Shown here piece by piece: positions 43,867 through 55,623 of a DNA stretch of 64,000 bases. The stretch's first letter is position 1; each line of letters opens with the position of its first letter. This DNA is from Coprinopsis marcescibilis. Taxonomy: Eukaryota > Basidiomycota > Agaricomycetes > Agaricales > Psathyrellaceae. The stretch covers positions 1 to 64,000 of the forward strand of contig ML210183.1 in the NCBI GenBank assembly GCA_004369085.1, read 5' to 3'. A program made the translations under genes and the position numbers. The notes below the pieces were generated by a model. It was not told where the DNA came from. It worked only from the letters and a program-made list of their open reading frames with translations, and did no database searches.

Positions 43867-46800
43867 TCAAGCTTTATCCTTCGCCGAACCAGCGCCCTTG
43901 GTCAACCAATTCGCCACGCTGGTCTTACTCTTCAGCCGATCGACCCAAGCCCTCTCAAACGCCAATCGCTGGTAGTGCAGTCGATACTGCAGCTGTTTGG
44001 CAACCCCCTTGGCCCTCGACCTATCCAAATGTCCAGCACGGATATCATCTTGAAGCAACCAACAATCAGTACCAAGTCCAACGCAGCCAACATTGACAAT
44101 ATCACTCACTTATCTCGGCATGTAACCGCTCCAAACCCTTATCCATAACCTGCAAGTCCGTATCAGGTCTCCTGTGCCCGTGTTTCTTCGTCGGACTCTG
44201 CGCGATGCTAGCCTCCTTCTCCTTCGCTACCCGCTGCTTCTGCTCTTCAACGTACGCCTCCATGTTGGACGTGGCCACACCAAGCGCGAAAAGGTAGTCT
44301 TTCACGTTAGAATAGTCAGTATCGTCGTCGATTTGGAAGGGACCTGATGGTTTGTACATGAGGTCTCCTTCTTCGTTCGGTTGGGCGAAGAACTCTGTTA
44401 ATCTTTTGAGTGGTGGTGGATCTTGGTAGGTGCTCTGTGGAACCCAAATTAGAGACGCGCCGTAGTACTATCTTGTCTACTTACATTTGTGATTGATTCA
44501 GCTGGTGTCTGCGTGAGCATGGAGAAGGCACAGCAGCGGGCGACTCGAAGGGTATTCCCAGTTCCCACATATACCAGTGAAAGCAGGAATGCTTTGTTTG
44601 TAGGTTCATAATTCGCGGCTAGCGCGACAAGCCGTACGGCAACTTCGCGTTCCTAGAATAACGGAATCGGTAAATTACCAACACGCGATTTGGGGTCAGT
44701 ACGTACCAGGTCCCGGTGATCTCGCGACGACAGCAGATGAATCATGAGATCAGCTACAACGCTGATCTCGCGTCTCAGTTTGTGAGATGTTGAAAGGTCC
44801 ATGGCGATCAAGAGCAAAGCAATGATAATATTTGGTACATCTTGTAGCACCAGATGTCGCCACCTAAATACTCAAGGTCAGACATGATCCGAGCTATAAT
44901 CATGAAAGTGGAGAACTCACGTAGCAGCATGGTGCAAGATGGCGACCATTCTATACAATGTCGTTTCCCGCTGGGCAGCACTGACGCCAGGTTTAGCTTC
45001 GCTGGGAACCATGTCTAAACCACCTGTCTTCAGAATCTGAGGCTGGGCACCAAGGTCGAGGATAGTTTCCGTGACAAATGCAATGGAGATTTTGTTGCCC
45101 TCAGAGGTTTGGCAACGTTTCAGCGCTTGCAGAACGGCAAGGAATGCGGCATCTGCCAGAGGCTGTTCTTGTGATTTGATAGCTAATAAACAGTGTTATG
45201 AAAGCACCAGCACCCTCTAACATTTGTTACTCACCCAAAAAAGATAGGGCCTCCAAGAACTTGGGTTCTCTACCCAAGTCGAGGGCAGCAAAAATGCCAG
45301 ACTTCAAGATGAAAGCCGCTTTCGAGTAATCTAAAACTCATTAGCTTTATAAAATATAAAATCAGAATCCCTGACCTTTGCGGTGGATAGCGGTAGTCAA
45401 GAGCTTCAAGGTGCCGCTATTACCTGCGTATTCGAAAGCAGGAGATTCAGCTTCGCCCATCGCGCTATCGCCGTCCGAGTCCACCTCGCTATTCCACAAT
45501 CGTACACCATATGCATCCTCAGCGGCCTGCTCTTCCTGCCTCATCTGTTTGTCCTGCCGCAAGATGCTGTTAATCTCCTTCGCGCCATCCTCGCCATACG
45601 CCGATTTGTCGTCGTTCTCGTCAAGCAAAACGTTGTCATTGAGGGTGTACTTGCGATCCCATTTGAGTGATTGGATACTATCCATGTTCTTGAGCTTCTC
45701 CAGATCGGCCCATTGTTCATGGTCCTCTAAATCGTCCTCGACCTCCATATCCTCGATGAATGAGTCCTTCTTGATGAGTGAATACGCCCGTTTGATGGCC
45801 TCTTCCCCTTTACCCCGTTTCTCGGCAAGGGTCTTTTCCTTGATCATCTCTTCGATAGCAGTGCATTTTTGAGGCGCTCTCTTCACTGATTTAGATGATG
45901 AAGCGCGTGCATTGCGAGAAACAGGGGATCCGTCACGGGGTGAAGTTGTACCCTGCGGCTTGAGGTTTCGTGACGACCGTCGAAGCCCCCCACTAGAGCC
46001 AGAGCTTGCACTATCCGGAGCATTGGCTTTGGGTGCCCTGTTCAACAAACAGTTAACGAATGTAGGAAAATCAAGCAAAGTATATACGTACGACTTCAGG
46101 AAGGAAAGGGCTGGAATCACGTCTTCGTCCTCGCTGTCACTCAATTCGTCTGGCACATCAAGGATAGGCTCTGGACTAGAAATCGCATCCGCAAGAGCCT
46201 CCGCCCTAATTCGTTCAAGCTCCCGTTTCGTTCTCGTTTGGGCATCCATAGGGGTAGGAGGTGCATGTATATCTTCAGAAGACACATCGGTGTATGGTGG
46301 CGTTATCAATCGCGTATGTGATCTTTGCGAAGGTGACGCAGAAGTGTCCACGTCGGTGTGAATGGCACTCGCCCATTCTGCAGTAGGCGTGGTTGCGCGT
46401 GAGGAGCCAGAGTCAGCTGAAACAATCGGCTTTGGCTCGTCGACGTCCATGTCATTCGTCAAGGGCTCGCAATGTACGTGGGGTGTAGGTGGATGAGCAC
46501 TTTGGCGCCAACTGTTGATCGCTTCTTCTTTTTCTGAGATTGGGATATGGGCCACTGACACTGCGGTGGTGAGTTCTTTTTCGTCTGACTGGCTGCTGGG
46601 TACTGTGCTGGAAGCTGAGAAGGGTGATGAGATCCTGGCTTTCTTTCGTGGCGTGGCAACCTGGTAAAACAATAGTGGTCAGGCTCGTGCACAGCATAAT
46701 AGACGTTAGACGCTGGTGGTGGACGCGCAAGCCATCTATGCACAGACCATTAAAACACGTACCTGAGGTTGTACTCCATTTGTAGTACGTTGTTTCACAC

Positions 46801-47137
46801 CCATATTGCCCAAGTGAATGGTTTCTGACCTTGTGCGCTTGATTGGAGCTGCAGGTGCCGCAGAGGCTAACGCCAACGAAGACCCTATTTCCTTCACGGT
46901 TGGCTGTGACAGGGATGGCTTTGTAGAATTTTGTGATGCCAACGGGCTACGATGGTTGAGAAAAGGGTTTTCGTCATCGCCTTGGACTGATGTTTTGACA
47001 GCTAGTGTGGTCGTAGTCTTCAGCCGCGGCTTAGACGCGCTCACTATGGAACCCTGAGAGCTGGATGTTGCACGCGCAAAAAAGTCTGTAATGGGTCTTC
47101 CCGAGTTCACGGGCGCCTTTTTTGTTGTCTTGGCCAT
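43867..47137 (-). CDS. Unrecognised 931-aa protein, nuclear-looking, PIP-box-like start
   Basis: Nine exons: 47137-46763, 46660-46092, 46037-45376, 45330-45235, 45182-44921, 44863-44707, 44652-44485, 44434-44110, 44048-43867. The N-terminal half is disordered and Ser/Pro-rich. It contains GRPITDFFARA near residue 13, which resembles the TD-type PCNA-interacting box, and basic clusters (PIKRTRSE, PRKKARI). The middle is acidic and helical (EEMIKEKTLAEKRGKGEEA; DNVLLDENDDKSAYGEDGA). The last ~400 residues look all-helical, as in ARM/HEAT-type repeats (AAFLAVLQALKRCQTSEGN; IIIALLLIAMDL). The layout would suit a cohesin or chromatin factor such as Wapl, but I cannot assert that. It shares a 276-base divergent promoter with ssl1 and faces rad10. 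Confidence 0.8.
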
Positions 47138-47413
47138 CGTATGAGCGTATTAACGCTGAGTAAGTGAGAACGTCGACGACAGTGGTGGCCTGCAGAGCTG
47201 GCGACGATGATGGTGGTCTCTGGCAGGTCGCGTAGCGGACTTTGAATTCGCTGACTATGATTGGCTTCAACCCGGCACGTGATAGCCGCGTTTCGGCTCC
47301 GATAATGTCGGACAGAGCAACGTCAAAGCCTTGTTCGGCGCGTTCAGCATTCTTCAACGCTTACTGGATACTTCTTTCGCCAGTGAAACCACTAGATTGC
47401 ATACATCGACGAA
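47138..47413. promoter_or_regulatory. Bidirectional promoter: 931-aa gene and ssl1
   Basis: 276 bases between two divergent start codons. No other gene fits. Such a compact region suggests shared regulation. Confidence 0.55.
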
Positions 47414-49068
47414 ATGCCTCCCCGAAATGATATGGATGTCGACTCGGACTCGGACAGAGACGTCATAGGGACTCGGTCGAAGGCAAAGGGCAAAAGCAAA
47501 AGCAAAAAGGACGCAGACAAACAGAAACAGAAGCAAGCAGAAACGGTATGTTAATGTCGGAATACCTCCTGCGCCATTTGCTAAGAATGGAGTCAATTAT
47601 TAGCTAGCATATACCTGGGAAGCTTCATACACTCGTTCTTGGGACACAGTGCAGGAAGATGAGGCAGGAAGTCTCCAATCCTCCGTGGAAGACCTAATGG
47701 CGCGGGGCAGGAGACGTAGGTATGCTATGTTCAATTGGATATGAATCCAAGTCTGATTTAAGGCCCCAACAAGATTACTCGCACCAACAGTACCAATACG
47801 AAGGGCTATAATCCGACATTTAATCATCATCCTTGATCTATCTCAGTCCATGATGGATAGGGACATACGACCCACACGGTTCGACTTGACATTGCAATAT
47901 ACACGGGAGTTTATCACAGAGTGGTTTGACCAAAACCCCCTTGGCCAGATCGGTGTTGTTGGGATGAGAAGAGGGTTTGGCGAGCGAGTAGGAGAGTTAT
48001 CAGGTCTGTTCGTGCCATTTCTCTATCATCCCTTTGTGTTCATGGTTCTTCAGGAAACCCACAGGCAGTCCTGCAGTGCATTTCAAAGCGGCACAAACTG
48101 GAACCTGACGGAGAGCCTAGTTTGCAAAATGCCATTGAAATGGCACGTAGTAGCATGAGGTCTGTCCCTAATTCAGTCTCATAGGCCCAACCAACTTAAC
48201 CCTCAAAGCCACCTCCCTGCAAATTCCTCGCGAGAAATGATCCTCATCTTTGGGTCATTAACAACATGCGACCCAGGAAACATTCACGATACCATCGATA
48301 CCTGCGTCAAAAATAAAATCCGCATCTCAGTGGTTGCACTCGCAGCGGAAATGAAGATCTGTCGCGAGATGTGTGACAAGACCGGTGGTGCGTCTCATCA
48401 TCCCCTAACTTTGGGATATATCATTAATTATTTGCTTCTAAGCAAGGCCAATTCGGTGTCGCGATGAATGAAGGCCACTTCAAGGACCTCTTATTCGACC
48501 TAATCCCTCCGCCGGCACAAAAGGCCGTTGTCCGTCTTCCGTCCGCTGCAGGCGGTCAAGCCACAGGAAACCCTCCAGCTGACCTTATGATGATGGGCTT
48601 CCCAACGCGTTTACCCGAATCATCCGCACCAACCCTATGCGTGTGCCATTCGGAACTCAAAAGCGAGGGATTCCTTTGTCCTCGATGTCAATCGAAGGTT
48701 TGCGATGTACCGACTGATTGTGACATTTGTGGGCTTATGATTGTGAGCTCCCCGCATCTGGCTCGGAGTTACCACCATCTGTTTCCTGTGAAGCCTTATA
48801 TCCCGATGTAAGTCACAACACAATCTTGATAGCGCTGCTCTAACGGAACCCCTCACACAGACTTACTTTGGGGGGAACAACGAACCCGCCGCCTGGCTGC
48901 CAGGCCTGTGCGCGAGTATTCCCCACAATTGCATCCACAACTGCAGTGACAGAAGGAGTCAGCCCAATAGGACGCTATAGGTGCCCCGAATGCAGCCACG
49001 ACTTCTGCTCCGAATGCGATGTCTTCGTGCACGATGTCGTCCATACCTGCCCGGGTTGCGCCAATTAA
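47414..49068 (+). CDS. ssl1: TFIIH subunit Ssl1 (p44/GTF2H2)
   Basis: Predicted 443 aa from seven exons: 47414-47545, 47604-47719, 47774-48003, 48054-48159, 48209-48387, 48447-48807, 48861-49068. After a short Lys-rich start the family hallmark AYTWEASYTRSWDTVQED appears. It is followed by a von Willebrand A domain (HLIIILDLSQSMMDRD, with the incomplete MIDAS usual in this family). Then come zinc-binding regions: CVCHSELKSEGFLCPRCQSK with a CDICGL pair, and the C-terminal C4/RING-like set CQACARVFP, YRCPECSHDFCSECDVFVH, CPGC. Ssl1 stimulates the Rad3/XPD helicase within TFIIH, in transcription initiation and nucleotide excision repair. Length matches the family. Confidence 0.94.
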
Positions 49069-49228
49069 ACCAGCCACCACTATTACCGATGTATTATGTG
49101 ATTCTATAACTACTTTAATGATGATATGGTCTAGCGCCATGTCACGGCAAATAAATACCCCAGTGCTGGTATGGTGGTAGTTGATAACGGTATGACAAGA
49201 GTTCCTTTAACGGTTCACTATGTTACCA

Positions 49229-51281
49229 TTAGTCCGCATCGTCGTGGAACGGATCCATCGATCTCCGTCTACCGCTCTTTCCCTTGCCCTTCGCCTTGCC
49301 CTTCAAAGAAAATGCCTCTGGGTCACTATTCTCGACATCCGCATCCCCGTCAGTCTCTTCGTCCTCGGCGGTAACCAATCCTGTCACTTCCGAATCTCCC
49401 ACTGCGGGTATAAGCGATCCGCTCGCACTTCTCGGCCTGCGACTAGCAGCCGAGTTTGGTGCACTATTCCGTCTGTGAGGTGACCGATACTTGGAATGTA
49501 GCGTGTCGTCCTCTTCTTCTTCGCTGTCGCTTGCTTCGCCGACAGCCCACTGCTCGTCTCGATCTCCTGGCATTCCGTTTTGGTTCTCTTCGTCGCCCAG
49601 ATTATGCGAGGATCTCCGCCTACCGACGCGTCTTGCGCTGCCCACTCCGCTCCGTGGTGTTGTTGCCCCGCGAATTCTGGTGGTGATGGGTTCTGGTTTC
49701 TTGTGCGTCAACAAGACGACTCCGGATATGAGAATAATGATGGATATGAATATGAGGAAGAGAACCCAGGATTGGTAGGCTTCAACTTCGTTGTTGAAGA
49801 TTAGTGAGTTGAGGAATCTATAATAGACGTTAAAGAACAAAGGAATTGTGCATAAGCAAATACACTTACCCAGTCGCGGTGTACACTCCATAAAAGACGG
49901 GAACGACCAAAGTGGAATCGTACACACGTAAACCACGGTTCAAACAGACAATCTGCATCACAGCGCACACGACGAGGAAGATGATAGTGAAGATGGGTGC
50001 TGCATGACCAAACTGGTTGCCCGGGTTTTGATGTGATAGAGATCCAGAAAGCAACTTGACACTGAGCATGGAAAAAAGAATGAACACTAGGTCTCACAGA
50101 ACCAAGGTAACACGTACGTCGCTTTAGCAAAGACCAAACATGCACCAGCCAATCCTCCTCCTCCGCACGCCCACCCGATGCCAAGAGTCCAAGCGATGAG
50201 CTTGTCGTCCTTGGGACTAGCCCAGTGCTCGATGATGTCCGTTAACCACGAAATTCCCCAGTTCCACATAGCATTGAGGGTCCTGAAGAAGCTGACGGCT
50301 CTCGTTACGAATCCTCCTCTTGAACGGGTTGGGGCCGCAAGGCCAAAGGTGGGTCTTGCACCGGTCGCAGGTCTTCCTTCCAACTCTCCGCGGGCAGCCA
50401 GCACGTTATCGAGGCAGGAAGTGCATATAACGAGGAGATACAATGCTCCACCCATGGCAAAGAAGTAGCCTAGCCAGCCGCCCCGCTTCCAGAGCGCGGA
50501 TAGGTGAGTGGCATCGGTTTCTTGAGAGAGTCCACTGTTGATTGAGCCGAAGGCGACGATGCCGATGACGCCGAGAACGACGACTACGGTACCCTTGGGC
50601 GAGTTTTAATGCGGAAAGAGGTATCTTACGATAAGTCGTTACTCACCCATATGTCGTTTCGGGTTACCGGAGTGCCGACGAGGAATCGGGCAAAAAGAAA
50701 ATTAAAAACGAGAGAAGAGGATCCAAGTGGTGCGACGTATTCTGAAAGAAGAGTTAGAGCCGATATTTTCTAACCCAAGAGAGTAGTTCGTACCTGCACG
50801 CATATACTCCAGAGCAAGAGTACTTCCAATTAATTGTGACATGCTGCGCCGAAAATCATTATGAGGACGACGTTGGAGCCGAGAAAAGACGTACATGTAC
50901 AATAGCATTCCCAACAACCATAAAGGCCTCTGCCAATCTTTCCGCCTTTCGGCCTTGGGTATTGAGCTCATTCTGACCTGAAAAAATGCGTTATAGCGTC
51001 AACTCCATAAGGACAGAGAGATTTAGACCTACATGGTCAAGCTTCGTCAAGTTCAATCCTGCAGCGTTCATGATAGATGCTAGCAGAATGATTAAGAACC
51101 CAATCATGAAGGCCACGATAGGGCTGATTCCTGGGTGTACCGGAGGCCCATTGTCTGGCAAGGTGGTAGAGGACGGAAGAATAACAGTGGTGACGACGGT
51201 GCCGGTGACACTGGTCGGAGCGGCTGAGAGGCTGGTGCTTGTTGCCGCTATTAAACTTGTTGCATTCACGATGGGGTCCAT
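49229..51281 (-). CDS. NIPA-type magnesium transporter
   Basis: Predicted 577 aa from seven exons: 51281-51033, 50977-50895, 50843-50794, 50741-50647, 50593-50118, 50061-49870, 49817-49229. Multiple hydrophobic segments, including PIVAFMIGFLIILLASIMNA, RPLWLLGMLLYIMSQLIGST, TVVVVLGVIGIVAFGSIN, PIFTIIFLVVCAVMQIVCLN and WVLFLIFISIIILISGVVLL, match the DMT-like NIPA fold. Family signatures include LEYMRAEYVAPLGSSSLVFN and YDSTLVVPVFYGVYTATG. It has an insertion loop between helices (GRPATGARPTFGLAAPTR) and a long acidic, Ser/Arg-rich cytoplasmic tail. NIPA proteins move Mg2+ across plasma or endosomal membranes; specificity here is inferred. It converges on ssl1 with a 160-base gap. Confidence 0.87.
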
Positions 51282-51619
51282 ATAGAACTTGAAGTTACAG
51301 GCCAAATATACGGCCTGCACGTCAAGAAAAGTTCAGCCAGCTTGTGGTCGTTGTCGTCGTGAAGGAAGATAGCAGGGATCGTCCGTACAGACACTGCGCG
51401 CTCAGCTGTGCACTGATCAACCCGTCCTTGGAACACCCACAATGATGCGCTCATCGTTGAGCCTTTGAATCAAGCAGTCACAAACACCGGTGGCTTTACC
51501 GGCGTCTAATGCTCGATCATGATGCGTCATAATTGGGACTGTCACCACAGCGGTGGCAAGCTTTGCGCGCGACGGCAACATCGTGTTCTTCATTGCTGGG
51601 CCTCGTTGCTGAAGCAAAG
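51282..51619. promoter_or_regulatory. Divergent promoter: NIPA gene and CE9-type paralog 2
   Basis: 338 bases between two divergent start codons. An in-frame upstream ATG at 51533 would lengthen the CE9-type product. I prefer 51620 because it puts the hydrophobic anchor near the N terminus, as in paralog 1. Confidence 0.45.
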
Positions 51620-54600
51620 ATGAAATGGGACCTTCCTTCTCTACCTTCACCTTCTCCCCCTCGTCGTCGATCTCGCCGCCACCGTATCATGCGGGCGTTT
51701 GGGGCTCTCACAGGACTCAGTTTCCTCGCCGTTGTCTTTTATCACTCCCAGGTCTATGACGACCTCTCAGCGGTGCTCATTAAGAAGCATCACAAGCACA
51801 AGCTACCGCACGAGGTCGCTGCTCGATGCCAGCAGCTGCACTTAAAGGCGGGCACAGATGTTGAATCTTTCCGCCGGCGTTCCACCTCAGACCGATTCGA
51901 ACCTGGCACGAAACCCGTTCTAATCCGGAACGGAAAGATTTGGACTGGGAGAAAGAATGGTACCGAGGTAATCTACGGGGACCTATTACTCGACAAGGGT
52001 ATCATCAAAGGTATAGGTACCCTGGACACCGCCGCTTTGGTAAACACCCTTGGAGAAAACCTCGTCGTTTTGGATGCAGACAAGGCGTGGATAACGCCAG
52101 GAATCGTCGATGTTCACTCGCATCTGGGCGACGACTCGTCCCCGGAGCTCAAGGGAGCTCAAGACTACAATTCAGAAGAGGAAATCATCGCCCCGTGGCT
52201 TCGAAGCCTGGACGGTCTCAACACGCACGACGATTCGTACCCTTTGTCCATTGCTGGTGGTGTGACAACAGCCCTTGTCTTACCAGGCTCTGGAGATGCA
52301 ATCGGTAAGCGTTTCTGTCCCTATTGTCTTTCAACATCTAAAGCTCTTTTTAGGTGGACAAGCATATGTCATTAAACTTCGCGAAACTTCAGAACGATCT
52401 CCCTCTTCCATGCTCCTGGAACCTCCCTACCATATCAACAACTCATTCCCAAACCCTAATCTGCCACCAAGGTGGCGTCACATGAAGTAAGACGATGACG
52501 TTCTTTGTATAGTTGGAATAGTAATCTGACCATCATTACTTACAGACATGCCTGCGGTACGTTGTTACGTATAGCACATGGCATTCCCTAATTACAGTAC
52601 CAACATTCTGGCTTTGCAGGAGAGAATCCAAGTAAGCCAGCACCAGCAACAAATGCCTCTGACCTCTGACGGCTTTCTTCTAGGCGACCAGTTTCACCAC
52701 TCGCGTATGGATACCATGTGGGCCTTCCGAGAAGCGTGCGTAGCCAAGATTTCCGGCTTTTCAGGCGCATCTAAAATGTTGTATCAGTTACAATAAGGCG
52801 CAGAAGATCAAGCAGCGGCAGGACGAATTCTGCTCCAGGGCTCTTTCGAAGAAAAGCTGGAAGCACGCGAGTGACCTCGAGGACCTCGGCGAGTTTCCTG
52901 ACCCTCTCCGGTGGGAAGCCCTGGTTGATGTTCTGAGGGGTCGCGTGAAGGTGTGCTCATTGAACCCGGCATTTTGGCAGAAAATTTTGGCACTCATATC
53001 TTTCCTCAGGTTAATGTACATTGCTACGAAGCTGTTGATCTGGACGGAATTGCTCGGGTACGTACAAGCCCACATAGTGTCATACTGCTTGTTCACCATT
53101 AATATAGCTGTCAAACGAGTTCAAGTTCCCTATAGCAGCGTTTCACCACGCGGCAGAAGCATACCTCGTTCCCGACGTGTTGAAAAGAGTCCATGGTTAG
53201 TTGCCTTCGACTCTTACTCCACAGTTTGGTTTGCTAACTTCGTCGCGTAGGGAAGACTCCTGCAGTGGCCCTCTTCGCAAGCAATGCAAGGTATAAGCGG
53301 GAGGCTTACCGTGCCTCCGAGTTCGCACCCAAGATACTTGCCCAGAATGGGATCACTGTTCTCATGAAGGTCTGCTCTGAAAATACATTTCTCTTTCAAA
53401 ACATTGTTGACGAAGACTGGTTATCAATCAACAAACCTTCAGAGCGATCACCCAGTATTGGATTCGAGGCACTTGTTGTATGAAGCTCAGCAAGCATTCT
53501 ATTACGGGCTTCCTTGGAACCTGGCCCTGGCATCTGTGACCAGCAACTCCGCCGAGGTCATGGGCATGGGTCACCGAATTGGTTACGTGGAGGAAGGGTT
53601 CGATGCAGGTTGGCCACACTCAATACAACCGACTTGTTCTTCACTAACCTTAGCCTTTCAGATATTGTCGTATGGGATAGTCATCCCCTGGCGTTGGGTG
53701 CAACTCCCGCCCAGGTCTACGTCGACGGGATCCCTCAGCTCAGCAATCCGCAAGTTCACAAAAAGCCTGCCAATTACCAACGTCTACCTCGTATGCCAAA
53801 TTTCGACAAGGAGGCCGCCCAAGCTGTCGATTATGAGGGATTGCCTCCTCTGAAAATCAAGAAGCCAGTCGAGGACACTGTCGTTTTCACTAATGTCAAG
53901 CGGATGATGGTTAGAACAACCACCGGTATAGCTTCCGTTAGCACAGGTGAAAAAGAGAGCGGCGGTACCGTGATTGTGAAAAATGGTACCGTTGCGTGCG
54001 CTGGTGAAAAGGCTCTCTGTGACGTGGCGGCAACTCAGCTACAGGGAACGCATAGGGTTGTTGATCTTGAGGGAGGAAGCATTACCCCTGGGCTTACTTC
54101 CTTTGGGTCTCCTCTTGGATTGCAGCATATCGAGGCCGAACCGTCCACAAATGACGGGACGATCTTGGACCCGCTTAAGAATAGCATTCCTGAAATTCTC
54201 GGCGGGTATTCTGCTATCGTGAGGGCTGCAGATGGCTTGGAGTTCGCAAGCCGTGATGCATTGTAAGTTCTTTCCATTTTTCTAATAAGTCCAAGGGTTA
54301 AAAATGTCGATGTAGGCTCGCATTTCGGGTCGGTGTAACGTCCGCGGTTACAGCGCCCAAGTCGAAGGGCTTTTATGGCGGTCTTGGCGTGCACTTTTCT
54401 ACGGGCGCTTCGCACGCGCTGGAAGAGGGAGCAGTTTTGCAGGAGGTTACTGCTGTTCATGTCGCTGTCCGACGTACTGGGAAACCGAGTGTAAGCACAC
54501 AAATTGCTGCTCTCCGTCGACTTCTTTCGGGAAAGGTAGAAGGCGCCGTTGGTGGCTATTTTGCACAAGTCAGAAGTGTGAGTAGAATTTCGCGTGACTC

Positions 54601-55315
54601 TTTCTTCCATCCTCTCCGTATCATCATTGCTGACTACCGGTGCGCAGGGTCATATTCCACTCGTCGTCGAAGCACATAGCGCTGATATTATCGCGACCCT
54701 GTTGACGCTAAAACAACACGTTGAAGTTGATACCCGAGTTCCTCTCAAGTTGACTATCACAGGTGGAGCTGAAGCTCACCTACTTGCAAAGGAGATCGGA
54801 GCCGCTAGCGTCGGCGTTATCCTATCACCTTCTCGCCCGTTCCCGTATCTCTGGGAGGACCGAAGAATGTGAGTTCGCCGTGATTCACGTACATATCTCG
54901 ATATTAGCGCTGATTATGGGGTTGCAGTCTTCCGGGACCTCCGTTGACTAGCCAGACAAGTGTTACCGCGCTGTTGGATCAGGGTGTGACAGTGGGCATT
55001 GGATGTCAGGAGATTTGGGATGCGAGGAATTTGCCATTCGACCTGCGCTGGGTATGACTAGTTCCGAAATCTACTTTGAAACGCCTTCACTCAACATCTC
55101 CGTTTTAGGCTGCCATTGATGCCGGAGGGCGCTTGAGCGAGGAGGAAATTATTGCGATTGGATCTTCAAACATCGAGAAACTTCTTGGGGTAGAAAGAGA
55201 TCCTGATTCAGTGGAGCTCGTTGTTACCCGCGGCGGTGATATTCTGGATACACACTCCAGGGTGGCCGCTGTCATATCTCCGCAGCGTGGAGCTATTTAT
55301 TGGCTAGAAGATTGA
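51620..55315 (+). CDS. Membrane-anchored amidohydrolase, carbohydrate-esterase-9 type, paralog 2
   Basis: Predicted 963 aa from 15 exons: 51620-52304, 52354-52486, 52546-52556, 52620-52631, 52684-52735, 52788-52950, 53010-53057, 53108-53195, 53251-53369, 53443-53608, 53662-54262, 54316-54577, 54648-54868, 54928-55051, 55109-55315. A basic N terminus (PPRRRSRRHR) precedes a single anchor (AFGALTGLSFLAVVFYHS). The amidohydrolase domain has VDVHSHLGDDSSPEL, VNVHCYEAVD, FHHAAEAYLVP and SDHPVLDSRH. The second half begins DTVVFTNVKRM and has PGLTSFGSPLGL in place of the metal site. It shares the tiny exons 3 and 4 (11 and 12 nt, together HACGENP) with paralog 1 but lacks two of its introns and has one that paralog 1 lacks. 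Substrate unknown. Confidence 0.86.
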
Positions 55316-55623
55316 TTTCCCTTGGTCTGGACCTCAGACGTCGACGTTGCCTACGTACCTAAACTATTATTATTTCGTGATGAACTTTAATGTTAATGCT
55401 TTCCTATGAATTTGACTGATTGAAGGGCAGAATTGTCACGGTACACTCGGAATGAAAAATAGAAGTTGTTGTTGGTTGTTACATACGCTGTTGTACATTT
55501 TTGCGGGAGGTATCAGGATTATGAGGGGAATAGGATGCCAAATACAAAGGCAATGCGAAGGGTATGTGTGGAGTCTATGTAAATCAAAAACCAATTCCGT
55601 TGTATCGTTGTTTACGTGTAATG
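55316..55623. other. Convergent 3' intergenic region
   Basis: 308 bases between two convergent stop codons. AT-rich; no gene seen. Confidence 0.5.
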
